DNA of 19,829 nt from Flavobacteriales bacterium (lineage in GTDB: Bacteria; Bacteroidota; Bacteroidia; Flavobacteriales; BACL11): the NCBI GenBank assembly GCA_018695965.1, contig JABHQB010000164.1:1-19829 (forward strand), given 5' to 3'. The position numbers were made by a program, and so were the translations under genes. Positions 6,393-14,951 of the stretch are shown here, piece after piece. Within the stretch, counting starts at the first letter, position 1. Each line of letters begins with the position of its first letter. The notes beneath the pieces were generated by a model that saw nothing but the letters and a program-made list of their open reading frames with translations, was not told where the DNA came from and searched no databases.

Positions 6393-7422
6393 ACCACTCT
6401 AATTCCAAATCCCAATTTTCACGGACAGTTATTTTCTCAGAATAATAATGCATTTTTTCCGCTTGTCTTTTTTCTATCCAGCTTCCACTATCCCAAAAAG
6501 AATTTCCATTTTTATCCCAAAAAGCTCTTACAGTATATTCTCCTGTAGGGATGTTTTTCAAAGTGAAATCTGTAGTACTTTCAAATTTTTCTTGAATATA
6601 AACTTTGCTTCCTTTTAGTAGTTGTACAATTATATTTCCATTAAAATCAGATTTTAAAGTCAGGCTGCCACCTGCAGTAATAGTTGTATCTTTTATAATT
6701 TCTACAGAATCAATTTTATATAATGGATCAAAAGTAAATAGGTCGATTGTAGTATCTGTTCCAGCTATTATCAATTCATCAGAAAAAGAAATAATATCAT
6801 CTTCATGATAAATATAATCATCTCCTGAAAGACTTGCTGTTTTATAACTTCCTTCTGTTAAGTTATCAAAATCCGCAAAACTATTTTTATCGGTTTTGCT
6901 CACATAATTAGGAGTAATTTTAAAAATTAAAGAGTCTGGGACATCACTATTATATAATAGAACCCAATGACTCTTTTCCGCTTCTTTTGTTAATGAGTTT
7001 TCAATTTTTACAGCAAGATGATAAAAATTAAGTGTAGTATCTTTTGGTGGAATAATATATTCTAATTCTTCTAATATATTCCCTTCAGTAATATCTTTTA
7101 TACAATTTCCTAAACTAACTTCATAATGTAAATTAGGGTCAATAAAGTCCTTTATAATTATTTCTAATGTATTACTTTTTATTTTATGAGAAACTCCATT
7201 TAAAGGAGGTGAAATATAAAAATTTCCAACAAACTTATGTTCCTGAATTCTCTCATTAAACACATAAGTCAGTTTACTTTCATGTTTTTTATTTATTATG
7301 GTTTGATGAAAGTGTTCAATACAAATTGGAGCTTCTTTATCTTTTGCTCCTCCAGTAGGAGCTACCATATTTGCACAGCCGCTAAATAGTAAAAGAATAA
7401 AAATAGAGAAGTATAATTTCAT
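6379..7422 (-). CDS. Lipoprotein with N-terminal Ig-like domain
   Basis: Starting at 7422 the protein has 347 residues and a lipoprotein signal: a hydrophobic stretch (residues 3-13) and C16 in LLLFSGC. After it comes PTGGAKDKEAP, the hallmark of a widespread Bacteroidota lipoprotein family with an Ig-like domain (Big_5/SbsA-like) at about residues 27-110. The C-terminal part has a beta-sandwich-like TGEYTVRAFWDKNGN motif followed by WDSGSW and a final RENWDLELEW, also typical. It should sit in the outer or inner membrane facing the periplasm; function is unknown. An upstream ATG at 7482 was rejected because it would overlap comF and hide the signal peptide. It lies 16 bases after comF and is probably co-transcribed with it. 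Confidence 0.85.
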   Translation of the reverse strand: MKLYFSIFILLLFSGCANMVAPTGGAKDKEAPICIEHFHQTIINKKHESKLTYVFNERIQEHKFVGNFYISPPLNGVSHKIKSNTLEIIIKDFIDPNLHYEVSLGNCIKDITEGNILEELEYIIPPKDTTLNFYHLAVKIENSLTKEAEKSHWVLLYNSDVPDSLIFKITPNYVSKTDKNSFADFDNLTEGSYKTASLSGDDYIYHEDDIISFSDELIIAGTDTTIDLFTFDPLYKIDSVEIIKDTTITAGGSLTLKSDFNGNIIVQLLKGSKVYIQEKFESTTDFTLKNIPTGEYTVRAFWDKNGNSFWDSGSWIEKRQAEKMHYYSEKITVRENWDLELEWFIEE

Positions 7423-7438
7423 ATCAGCAAATATAACA

Positions 7439-8131
7439 TTAAGCAATAGCAATTGTAACAATACTAACTTTAATTCCTTCAATTTGTTGTAGTGTTGTAA
7501 CGCAAGATTCCAAAGTAGAGCCGGTTGTTACTACATCATCAATTAGTAAAATATGTTTGTGTTTTAATTTTTCTAAATCTCTAATTTCAAATACATTACC
7601 TACATTTTCCCATCTACTATATTTATTCTTTTTTGTTTGAGATTCAGTATCCACTGTTCTTTGTAGTGTTGTTATTTCTATTTCTGTTTTTAGTATTTCT
7701 TGTATTCCTTTTGCAATAGACATACTTTGGTTGTATCCTCTTAGTTTTTCCTTTTTAGGGTGAAGTGGAACAGGAATAATATAGTCGATACCTTTAAGTA
7801 ATGTACTGTCTTCTATTTCGTACGCAATTTGTTTTCCTAAATAGATTCCTACCTCTTGGTTTTCCTCATATTTTAGAGCATGTATCATTTTTTGTAACGG
7901 ACTATCTTTTACAAACTCGTACAAAGCGGCAGCATGATTTAGTTGAACTTTCCCCCAGAAAAGCTTTTGGAGATCGTTTTTCTTTTCTTTAAAATGATTT
8001 GTTTTTGGGATATGAAACTGACAAATAGTACAAATACATTCTTCATGTTTAAGTAGAGGATTATTGCATCCTAAACAAATTTTAGGGTAGATAAGAGAAA
8101 TAAAATCATCAAAAAGGGAAGTAATCCACAT
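7439..8131 (-). CDS. comF: ComF-family amidophosphoribosyltransferase-like protein
   Basis: The 230-residue protein has the two parts of the ComF/GntX family: a four-cysteine zinc finger near the N-terminus (C19, C22, C33, C36) and a type I phosphoribosyltransferase fold with the PRPP-binding motif LLIDDVVTTGST (195-206). IPVPLHPKKEKLRGYNQS (119-136) is the conserved segment before it. In naturally competent bacteria ComF helps take up single-stranded DNA in the cytoplasm; in many Bacteroidota the gene is present without proof of competence, so the role here is uncertain. It is preceded by the nrdJ terminator, so it needs its own promoter, which I could not place. Confidence 0.88.
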   Translation of the reverse strand: MWITSLFDDFISLIYPKICLGCNNPLLKHEECICTICQFHIPKTNHFKEKKNDLQKLFWGKVQLNHAAALYEFVKDSPLQKMIHALKYEENQEVGIYLGKQIAYEIEDSTLLKGIDYIIPVPLHPKKEKLRGYNQSMSIAKGIQEILKTEIEITTLQRTVDTESQTKKNKYSRWENVGNVFEIRDLEKLKHKHILLIDDVVTTGSTLESCVTTLQQIEGIKVSIVTIAIA

Positions 8132-8146
8132 AAATAGATTATAAAA

Positions 8147-8171
8147 AAAGAGGTCTTAAAAAGACCTCTTT
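8147..8171 (-). terminator. Rho-independent terminator after nrdJ
   Basis: A perfect 11-bp stem, AAAGAGGTCTT (8147-8157) and AAGACCTCTTT (8161-8171), encloses a three-base loop. Read on the minus strand it is followed by a run of T, which makes it a terminator for the gene ending at 8181 and separates it from comF. Confidence 0.9.
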
Positions 8172-8180
8172 ACTAATGTA

Positions 8181-10766
8181 TTACCCACATTTACTATATC
8201 CGCAATTTACACATTTCAGACATCCCTCCGAATAAATGAGACCTTCTGTTTCACATTCAGAACATGTGTGATCATCTGCTTTAGTTCCATCAGGAATAAA
8301 TGTTTTAAGAGCTCTTACAACTCCACTTTTCCAAGTATTAATATTTTGATCATAAAGGTTCATTTTCCCAATTAAATCTACCACATATTGTATTGGCATA
8401 CCATGTCTTAATATCCCTGAAATTAATTTCGCATAATTCCAAAATTCTTTGTCAAAGGATCTCGATAATCCTCCGAAAGTAACTTTATACCCCTCTGTAT
8501 CTTCATACTGAAAATCATACTGACTACTACCATCCTCTCTTTTCTTCTTTATTACCCATCCATATTCAACAGATTGAGGGAGAACAAATACATCTTCAAT
8601 CTTTCCAGTAAAAATTTCATACGGTTTTCCATTTAAAAGTCCAACAACTGCCATCCATTTTTCTTTATTATTTTGGAACCTTATTACTTTTGCATCCAAT
8701 CTTTTAGGCCTAGAAGGCGCATGAGTTACTCCAAATTCATTATTTTCCTCCTCTTTTCCTCCTTTGTCATCTGATGAAACTAACACTCCAGATCTAGAAC
8801 CGTCTCTGTAAACTGTAATTCCTTTCAATCCTTGCTTCCAAGATTCTAAATAAATATCACTTACTTCTGCTTCAGAAACATCATTTGGTAAGTTTATGGT
8901 TGAACTGATAGAGTGAGTAACATATTTTTGAACAACAGCTTGCATTTTTACTCTTTGTTCCCAATCTATTTCTGGAGCAGTTGCTCCGTAATATGGACTT
9001 TTTGTCGTGTCTTTTTCACCAGTAATATTTATCCACTCTTTTAAATTGTGGTGATAAACAGTAAATTCTTGCCATTTATCTCCCATATCATCTATAAAAT
9101 CAACCTTTTCTTCTGTATCTATTTCATTTAATTTTCTTCTTCTTTTATAGTCTGTCATAAATACAGGTTCAATCCCTGAAGAAGTCTGAGCTAACATGCT
9201 TAATGTCCCTGTAGGAGCAACTGTACTAATAGATATATTTCTTCTTCCAAACTTCATCATTCTTTCATAAACATCAGGAAGTTCTATTTTTAACATTTGT
9301 ACAAATTCAGATGTGTTTTCTATTTCTTTATCAAAACCAACAAAACTTCCTCTTTCTAAGGACATATCAATAGAACAATCAAATTCTGCTCTACATTTTT
9401 CTTTCATCATATTTTCAATAAACTCAATTGATTCATCAGAGTCATATTTATAACCAAGAGCAGCAACCATATCTGCTAAAGCAGTAAATCCAAGCCCCGT
9501 TCTTCTTCCTTCTCTTCCTGTTTTTAGTAAAAGTTCCCAAGTTTCTTTTTCTACCATTTTGATACTTTCAGGTTCTTCATCACCCTCTACTTTCTTCAAG
9601 ATTCTTTCAATAGCCTCTATTTCTAAATCTACTAAATCATCCATCAATCTCTGTCCTTCATAAGTTGCTTGATAGAATTTTTTCATATTAAATTTTGCCT
9701 TAGGCGTAAACGGATTATCTACAAATTTGTAAAGATTTAAAGCAATTAACCTGCAGCTATCTCCACCTTGCATTGCAATTTCGGAACAAGGGTTTGTAGA
9801 CGTATTTTCATATCCTGGATAAACCGAAGATGTAGAATACCAATGTTGTCTGTCCCAATAAATTAATCCTGGCTCAGCAGTATTATGTGCACATTTAATA
9901 ATTGTATCCCAAAGTTCACGAGCATCTATGGTTTTTGTAAATTTTGGATTGTCAGAATTAATAGGCCATTTATGAGTGTATTTTTTATTGTTTTCTACTG
10001 CTGACATAAATTCATCTGAAAGTCTAAGAGAAATATTTGCTCCTGTAACTTGACTTAAATCTTGTTTTATAGTTGTAAAAGCTTCTACGTCTGGATGTGC
10101 AATATCCATAGAAAGCATTAGTGCTCCTCTTCTACCATTTTGAGCAACCTCTCTTGTTGTATGTGAGAATCGTTTCATAAATGAAACCGCTCCTGATGTT
10201 GTTCCAGCGGCATTGGAAACTTGAGATCCTGATGGTCTTAAGTTTGAAATATCAACTCCTACACCACACCTTCTTTTAAATAACTGAGCTAATTGCTGGT
10301 CTGTATAGAAAACTCCTCCATAAGAATCATGCATTTCCGGAACCACAATACAATTTGATAGAGAAGCTATTTTGTAGGTATTCCCAAGAGAACTCATAAC
10401 ACTTCCTTGAGGAATAATATAACCGAAATTTTCGAATAAATCAAAGATTCTACCCTCACTTAGGTGTTCTCTTTTTTGTCCATATTCTGAAAGAAATTTA
10501 GCGCTTCCGTTTAAGTTATATTTTAATTTATAATCCTCTTCTATTCTTCCGAATTCTTTTGCCATCCTTCTATGCATATCTGAAGGATTCTGTTCTACGT
10601 AGTTATCGTTAAAGTCTTTCATGGCGTACTTATTCATCCATGTTGTAGCAGCTAATTCATCTCCATTAAAATACTTAATACTAGATGATAACACCTCATC
10701 ATATGTATACGTTTGTATCTTTTCCTTTTTTAATAATTCAGTATTTGTTTCTTTCGTTTTTGACAT
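8181..10766 (-). CDS. nrdJ: Class II (adenosylcobalamin-dependent) ribonucleotide reductase
   Basis: The 861-residue enzyme reduces ribonucleotides to deoxyribonucleotides in the cytoplasm using a B12-derived radical. NTSTNPCSEI (321-330) holds the thiyl-radical Cys C327 and E329; C139 in SLSNCIVVPE and C338 in GGDSCRL match the redox pair. ISTVAPTGTLSMLAQ and GIEPVF form the C-terminal half of the barrel. Near residue 690 GITVYRDGSRSGVL marks the end of the catalytic part. The C-terminus has a cysteine-rich tail (CSECETEGLIYSEGCLKC and CGYSKCG) that acts as the reductant shuttle or metal site in the NrdJ family. No class I subunits are in the window. An activator ATP-cone domain is not obvious at the N-terminus. 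It is a single-gene transcription unit bounded by a 258-base upstream spacer and the terminator at 8147-8171. Confidence 0.93.
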   Translation of the reverse strand: MSKTKETNTELLKKEKIQTYTYDEVLSSSIKYFNGDELAATTWMNKYAMKDFNDNYVEQNPSDMHRRMAKEFGRIEEDYKLKYNLNGSAKFLSEYGQKREHLSEGRIFDLFENFGYIIPQGSVMSSLGNTYKIASLSNCIVVPEMHDSYGGVFYTDQQLAQLFKRRCGVGVDISNLRPSGSQVSNAAGTTSGAVSFMKRFSHTTREVAQNGRRGALMLSMDIAHPDVEAFTTIKQDLSQVTGANISLRLSDEFMSAVENNKKYTHKWPINSDNPKFTKTIDARELWDTIIKCAHNTAEPGLIYWDRQHWYSTSSVYPGYENTSTNPCSEIAMQGGDSCRLIALNLYKFVDNPFTPKAKFNMKKFYQATYEGQRLMDDLVDLEIEAIERILKKVEGDEEPESIKMVEKETWELLLKTGREGRRTGLGFTALADMVAALGYKYDSDESIEFIENMMKEKCRAEFDCSIDMSLERGSFVGFDKEIENTSEFVQMLKIELPDVYERMMKFGRRNISISTVAPTGTLSMLAQTSSGIEPVFMTDYKRRRKLNEIDTEEKVDFIDDMGDKWQEFTVYHHNLKEWINITGEKDTTKSPYYGATAPEIDWEQRVKMQAVVQKYVTHSISSTINLPNDVSEAEVSDIYLESWKQGLKGITVYRDGSRSGVLVSSDDKGGKEEENNEFGVTHAPSRPKRLDAKVIRFQNNKEKWMAVVGLLNGKPYEIFTGKIEDVFVLPQSVEYGWVIKKKREDGSSQYDFQYEDTEGYKVTFGGLSRSFDKEFWNYAKLISGILRHGMPIQYVVDLIGKMNLYDQNINTWKSGVVRALKTFIPDGTKADDHTCSECETEGLIYSEGCLKCVNCGYSKCG

Positions 10767-10900
10767 AATAATTATTCTCAGTTAAGCGTTATAAATTTTC
10801 TTCTCTAAATTTCTGTTTACAATTTTAAAAATATAATCACTCATATTACACGCTTGTATTATCAATTACTAACATTTTTTTTAACAAAATAGAACAAATA

Positions 10901-10935
10901 TTTTGCACTAGATAAATTAAACAAATAGTGTAAAA
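10901..10935. promoter_or_regulatory. Inverted repeat upstream of nrdJ, possible operator
   Basis: TTTTGCACTA (10901-10910) and TAGTGTAAAA (10926-10935) are complementary at nine of ten positions, 15 bases apart. The inner CACTA/TAGTG arms recall half-sites of NrdR boxes, but the spacing is unlike a standard 16-base box. It lies 135-170 bases upstream of nrdJ in the 10767-11024 spacer between nrdJ and purQ. The rest of this spacer is AT-rich and shows no gene; I see no B12-riboswitch-like conserved box on the minus strand. Confidence 0.3.
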
Positions 10936-11024
10936 CCATTAAAATTATAAGTTGTTGAAATTCAGGAAAATGAATTTATAAAACAATGTATAAAAAATAT
11001 TTGCAAAATAAAGTTTTTAACAAG

Positions 11025-11714
11025 CTATGATAAAACTTCATTTAAAATACTGTCAAATAATATTTTCCCATCGGTATTATTTAATTCTGTATCTGCAGCT
11101 CGTTCTGGATGAGGCATCATACCAAATACATTTCTGTTATTATTACAGATTCCCGCAATATTTAATATAGAACCATTCGGATTAGCTTCTTTTGTAATGT
11201 TTCCCTTTTCATCAGAATATTTAAATAATATTTGGTCATTTTCTATTAATTTATTTAATGTGTTTTCATCTGCATAAAATCTTCCCTCTCCATGAGCAAT
11301 AGGAATTTTAATTGCCTCGTCAGAATACTGATTGGTAACTAATGTATTTTTTGAAATTGGCTTCAGATGAATATTTTTACAAATAAATTTATGATTAGTA
11401 TTATGCAATAATGCCCCAGGCAAAAGACCTGATTCACATAAAATCTGAAATCCGTTGCAAATACCCATTACATATCCTCCCTTATTTGAGTGTTCTACAA
11501 CTTTCTCCATAATCGGAGAGTAGTTTGCAATTGATCCAGACCTTAAATAATCTCCATAAGAAAAACCTCCAGGGAGGATTATAAAATCACAATTTTGCAA
11601 ATCGGTATCTTTATGCCATAACTTTACAACTTCTTGTTTCATAATAGTTTCAATAACATAAACCATGTCCATATCGCAATTTGATCCTGGGAAAACAACA
11701 ACTCCAAATTTCAT
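11025..11714 (-). CDS. purQ: Phosphoribosylformylglycinamidine synthase, glutamine amidotransferase subunit
   Basis: The 229-residue class I glutaminase supplies ammonia for the fourth step of purine synthesis (FGAR to FGAM). The catalytic nucleophile is C86 in GICNGFQ, with H202 and E204 in PHPERA completing the triad; FPGSNCD (8-14), LPGGFSYGDYLRSG (47-60) and HGEGRFYA (141-148) are family signatures. Its size is that of the free PurQ of Bacillus type, which works with a small PurL and PurS, not the fused large PurL. Its own promoter appears to lie in the end of the upstream membrane-protein gene (TAATTTTG, 11735-11742). The stop is TAG. Confidence 0.95.
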   Translation of the reverse strand: MKFGVVVFPGSNCDMDMVYVIETIMKQEVVKLWHKDTDLQNCDFIILPGGFSYGDYLRSGSIANYSPIMEKVVEHSNKGGYVMGICNGFQILCESGLLPGALLHNTNHKFICKNIHLKPISKNTLVTNQYSDEAIKIPIAHGEGRFYADENTLNKLIENDQILFKYSDEKGNITKEANPNGSILNIAGICNNNRNVFGMMPHPERAADTELNNTDGKILFDSILNEVLS

Positions 11715-11734
11715 ATTTAATAAATTTTGTTGTG

Positions 11735-11742
11735 CAAAATTA
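11735..11742 (-). promoter_or_regulatory. Bacteroidota-type -7 box for purQ
   Basis: On the minus strand TAATTTTG matches TAnnTTTG exactly and stands 20 bases before the purQ ATG. It includes the stop codon of the preceding membrane-protein gene (11740-11742), so the two genes are packed with the promoter inside the upstream gene's end. Confidence 0.45.
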
Positions 11743-12678
11743 CATATTAATCATTGATAGTCGATAAAAAACTGAACTAAAAAGAAACAATATAAATATA
11801 AATTCTGATAAACGACTTTTCTTGTAATAAACAAAAAAGTTGGCCATAATAATACTTAATGGAATAAATGCTAAAAATACTGATTCTGTGTTCTCTGTGA
11901 AAAGAAAGATAAGAACACTTATCAGAAGAAAAAATATAATAATAGTGAAAGACTCTCTGCTTCTAATACTTTTCTTATACATCCATCTGAAAAGCTCGAA
12001 AACAGAAAATAAAAATACTATAGCTAATACAGAAAACCATATTTGCTGATGAAGAGGATAAGAACTAAATTTAAAATTTATTAAAATATAATTAAAGTTA
12101 AATGTAGGAAATAATAATTCTTGATGGAAGAATAATTGATAAGTCCAAACAAATAAATAAGGAACAAGAAGAGCAAGGAAAGAGATTACAATAATTCTCC
12201 AATTAATATTTCTGAAAATTAATGTAGAGATAATAATTAGCGGGAATAATATTAAAGTATGAGGAATATAAAAAGATAGTAGAGATAAAATTATTCCCGA
12301 ATTAAATACAATTGAGTATGGTTGTTTTTGTTTATATAGTTTAAGTAAATTATTTAGAAATAGTAATAAAAAAAATGAAAAAACTATCATTTTGTAATTT
12401 ATTATAAAGTGAGTGTTTATTAGTAAAAAGACAAAAGCTAAAACAAAATTCGGTTTTTTAATTACGTCTTTTTCGTAAATAAGATTATTTAACGCTATAG
12501 AAAAAAGTGTAGTAAGTAAAAAAGATAAAACCAAAATAAAAATTGGGAAATATGGAAATATTGGATAGGTATTTTTAAACTCTGAAGTAAAAAAAGAAAG
12601 AGTAAAGAAAAATAAACTAAATAGTATTAAAACAACTATTAAGTACGAATGACTATTTTTTAAGTATTTTAGAATCAT
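11740..12678 (-). CDS. Polytopic inner-membrane protein (DUF6427-like)
   Basis: The 312-residue protein is almost wholly hydrophobic. I count about ten membrane segments, at roughly residues 12-31, 43-65, 77-93, 97-112, 122-155 (two), 160-178, 203-220, 232-251, 256-273 and 281-300. Short loops are basic or aromatic. No catalytic motif is recognised. Size, composition and position near purD and a small divergent membrane protein fit the Flavobacteriales family I know as DUF6427, but that assignment is from recollection. It starts 49 bases from the divergent 58-residue gene, and a TAATTTTA box at 12686-12693 (minus strand) lies just before its ATG. Confidence 0.75.
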   Translation of the reverse strand: MILKYLKNSHSYLIVVLILFSLFFFTLSFFTSEFKNTYPIFPYFPIFILVLSFLLTTLFSIALNNLIYEKDVIKKPNFVLAFVFLLINTHFIINYKMIVFSFFLLLFLNNLLKLYKQKQPYSIVFNSGIILSLLSFYIPHTLILFPLIIISTLIFRNINWRIIVISFLALLVPYLFVWTYQLFFHQELLFPTFNFNYILINFKFSSYPLHQQIWFSVLAIVFLFSVFELFRWMYKKSIRSRESFTIIIFFLLISVLIFLFTENTESVFLAFIPLSIIMANFFVYYKKSRLSEFIFILFLFSSVFYRLSMINM

Positions 12679-12696
12679 TTATTCTTAAAATTATTT

Positions 12697-12704
12697 TAGT
12701 TTTG
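12697..12704 (+). promoter_or_regulatory. Bacteroidota-type -7 box for the 58-residue membrane protein
   Basis: TAGTTTTG matches TAnnTTTG exactly, followed by CAC, and stands 23 bases before the ATG at 12728 in the short divergent spacer. Confidence 0.45.
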
Positions 12705-12727
12705 CACCTCAATTAATATAAAAAAAT

Positions 12728-12904
12728 ATGAACAAAATATTTTATGCAATTGGCGACTTCTTTGAATCAATTTTTGAAATAATGCCATTATTTGGTGACT
12801 ACATTAACTATTTTTACATGCTTATTATTTTCACCTTTTTGGTTCTATGGACTCGTAAAATGATTGGCCACAGAAAAAGAGGTGAAGAACACGCCTTATT
12901 ATAA
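12728..12904 (+). CDS. 58-residue single-span membrane protein (DUF6341-like)
   Basis: ATG at 12728 opens a 58-codon frame ending TAA at 12904. The product starts MNKIFYAIGDFFESIFEIMP, has one hydrophobic span (about residues 26-41, YFYMLIIFTFLVLW) and a basic tail (RKMIGHRKRGEEHALL). Positive charge after the span suggests the C-terminus lies in the cytoplasm. A good -7 box precedes it, the frame fills the gap between two genes, and small proteins of this look (DUF6341) occur at this spot in Flavobacteriales, next to purD. Function is unknown. Its stop overlaps the convergent purD stop: the last six bases (12899-12904) are shared. Confidence 0.75.
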   Translation: MNKIFYAIGDFFESIFEIMPLFGDYINYFYMLIIFTFLVLWTRKMIGHRKRGEEHALL

Positions 12905-14170
12905 ATCAAACCCAATATCTTTTCTGTAATATTTTCCTTCAAAATTAATTTTTTCAGCATTTGTGAAGGATTTATTTAAAGCTTCATCTATATTATTCCC
13001 GAAGGATGTAATTGCTAGAACCCTACCTCCATTGGTGAGGATTCTATCATTACTGTTTTTTGTTCCTGCGTGGAATATAACACTATCTTCAACTTCATTA
13101 AATCCAGTCATTTCCTTTCCTTTTTCGTAACTTCCCGGATAACCACCAGAAACCAACATAACTGTCGTAGCTACCTCTTCAGAAATATTAAAATCTACTT
13201 CTGAAAAAGATCCATTTCCTATTCCTCTGAAAAGATTTAATAAATCTGATTTGATTCTCGGAATTACTACTTCTGTTTCCGGATCTCCCATTCTTACATT
13301 GTACTCTATTACTTTCGGATTTCCATTTTCTACCATTAGTCCGATAAAAATAAATCCTTTATAATCAATATCTTCTTCCACTAATCCTTTTATAGTAGGA
13401 ATAATAATTTCTCTTTCTACTTTTTCAATAAAAAATCTATCGGCAAATGGGACAGGAGAAACAGCTCCCATTCCTCCAGTATTTAGTCCAGAGTCACCCT
13501 CTCCAATTCTTTTGTAATCTTTTGCAGAAGGAAGAATCTTATAAGAAATACCATCAGTTAATACAAAAACAGAAAGTTCCATTCCTTTTAGGTGTTCTTC
13601 AATTACTACTTTATTGCTTGCATCCCCAAATTTAGCATCTGCAAGCATTTCTTTTAAGGATGTTTTAGCTTCTTCTAATGTTTCCGGAATTAACACTCCT
13701 TTTCCTGCAGCTAATCCATCTGCTTTCAAAACATATGGAGGAGATAGGGTTTCTAAAAATTGATATCCTTCTTCTAAAGTATCTTTTGTAAAACTTTGAT
13801 AAGCAGCTGTCGGGATTCCATATTTCATCATGAACTCTTTAGAGAATTCTTTACTTCCTTCTAATTGAGCTCCTTTTTTTGATGGTCCAATTACCGTAAT
13901 ATGCTGTAGTTTTTCGTCTTCATGAAAAAAGTCATATATCCCATTTACTAATGGACCTTCAGGGCCAACAATAAGCATGTTTATTTCTTCTTTCAAACAC
14001 AAATCTTTTATTTTCTGAAAATCAGTTATAGAGATATCAATATTTCTTCCTATTTGTTCGGTACCAGCATTACCTGGTGCAATAAGCAGTTTCTTACATA
14101 AACTTGATTTTGCTATTTTCCATGCAAATGCATGTTCTCTCCCTCCACTACCTAGTATTAATACATTCAT
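12899..14170 (-). CDS. purD: Phosphoribosylamine-glycine ligase (GAR synthetase)
   Basis: The 423-residue ATP-grasp enzyme joins glycine to phosphoribosylamine in the second step of purine synthesis. GSGGREH (7-13), APGNAGT (31-37) and VGPEGPLVNG (68-77) form the N-terminal domain. KADGLAAGKGV (149-159) is the ATP-binding loop, NTGGMGAVSP (230-239) and YNVRMGDPETE (290-300) complete the ATP-grasp and metal site. Length is that of the family and no fusion to purM or purN is present. It begins four bases after yebC, with which it is probably co-transcribed. Confidence 0.96.
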   Translation of the reverse strand: MNVLILGSGGREHAFAWKIAKSSLCKKLLIAPGNAGTEQIGRNIDISITDFQKIKDLCLKEEINMLIVGPEGPLVNGIYDFFHEDEKLQHITVIGPSKKGAQLEGSKEFSKEFMMKYGIPTAAYQSFTKDTLEEGYQFLETLSPPYVLKADGLAAGKGVLIPETLEEAKTSLKEMLADAKFGDASNKVVIEEHLKGMELSVFVLTDGISYKILPSAKDYKRIGEGDSGLNTGGMGAVSPVPFADRFFIEKVEREIIIPTIKGLVEEDIDYKGFIFIGLMVENGNPKVIEYNVRMGDPETEVVIPRIKSDLLNLFRGIGNGSFSEVDFNISEEVATTVMLVSGGYPGSYEKGKEMTGFNEVEDSVIFHAGTKNSNDRILTNGGRVLAITSFGNNIDEALNKSFTNAEKINFEGKYYRKDIGFDL

Positions 14171-14174
14171 TTAT

Positions 14175-14921
14175 TTATTCTTCCATTGATTTTAGTATTT
14201 CCTCTGTTAATTTCATGTTATGAAACACCTGTTGAACATCATCATCTTCCTCTAATTTGTCTAATAGTTTAAGAACTGATTTTGCATCTTCTAAAGAAAT
14301 AGTTTTTATGTTGTTTGGTATTCTTTGTAATTCAGAATTTTGGATTTCAATTTCTAATTCTTCCAAGCGTTTTTGCATATTACTGAAATCCGGAAAATTG
14401 CAATATACTGTAATTGCTTCTTCATCTACTTCTAATTCTTCTAGTCCTCCATCAATTAATTCCATTTCTAATTCTTCCAAATCCATGGATATTTGATTTG
14501 GATCAATTGTAAAAACTCCTTTTCTGTCAAAAATAAATTCTAAGGAACCATTTGTTCCTAAATTTCCTTCCAATTTACTGAAATAAGATCGGACATTTGC
14601 AACGGTTCTGTTATTGTTGTCAGTCGTGCAATCTGCAAAAACAGCAATTCCGTGAGGAGCGTATCCCTCCAAACTCATTTCCACATAATCTGCTGCATCT
14701 GCACCACTTGCTTTTTTAATTGCTCTTTCAACATTATCTTTTGGCATGTTTGCGGCCTTTGCGTTTTGAATAATTTGCCTTAATCTAGAATTTGTGTCCG
14801 GATCCGAACCCCCTTCTTTAACAGCAATAGAAATATCTTTCCCAATTCTGGTAAAAGCTTTGGACATGGCTGACCAACGCTTCATTTTTCTTGCTTTTCT
14901 AAATTCAAATGCTCTTCCCAT
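14175..14921 (-). CDS. yebC: YebC/PmpR (TACO1) family protein
   Basis: The 248-residue protein belongs to the DUF28 family. Members were named as transcriptional regulators; recent work on relatives points to ribosome-associated translation of difficult sequences. The N-terminal signature GRAFEFRKARKMKRWSAMSK is typical of Bacteroidota members, followed by IGKDISIAVKEGGSDPD (27-43), NAKAANMPKDNVERAIKKA (53-71) and DCTTDNNNRTVANVRSYFSK. The C-terminal part is acidic (LEEDDD near residue 225). It lies 30 bases after lepA and 4 before purD, suggesting a lepA-yebC-purD operon. Confidence 0.93.
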   Translation of the reverse strand: MGRAFEFRKARKMKRWSAMSKAFTRIGKDISIAVKEGGSDPDTNSRLRQIIQNAKAANMPKDNVERAIKKASGADAADYVEMSLEGYAPHGIAVFADCTTDNNNRTVANVRSYFSKLEGNLGTNGSLEFIFDRKGVFTIDPNQISMDLEELEMELIDGGLEELEVDEEAITVYCNFPDFSNMQKRLEELEIEIQNSELQRIPNNIKTISLEDAKSVLKLLDKLEEDDDVQQVFHNMKLTEEILKSMEE

Positions 14922-14951
14922 GTTTATCTTTAATAATTGTAAAAGTAGTAA

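Noticed and set aside
7423..7482. Upstream ATG for the lipoprotein, giving 367 residues
   Set aside because: It would overlap comF and place a second hydrophobic stretch before a good lipoprotein signal that begins at 7422.
10767..11024. Cobalamin riboswitch before nrdJ
   Set aside because: The spacer is very AT-rich and no conserved B12-box-like G/C-rich segment could be found on the minus strand by eye.
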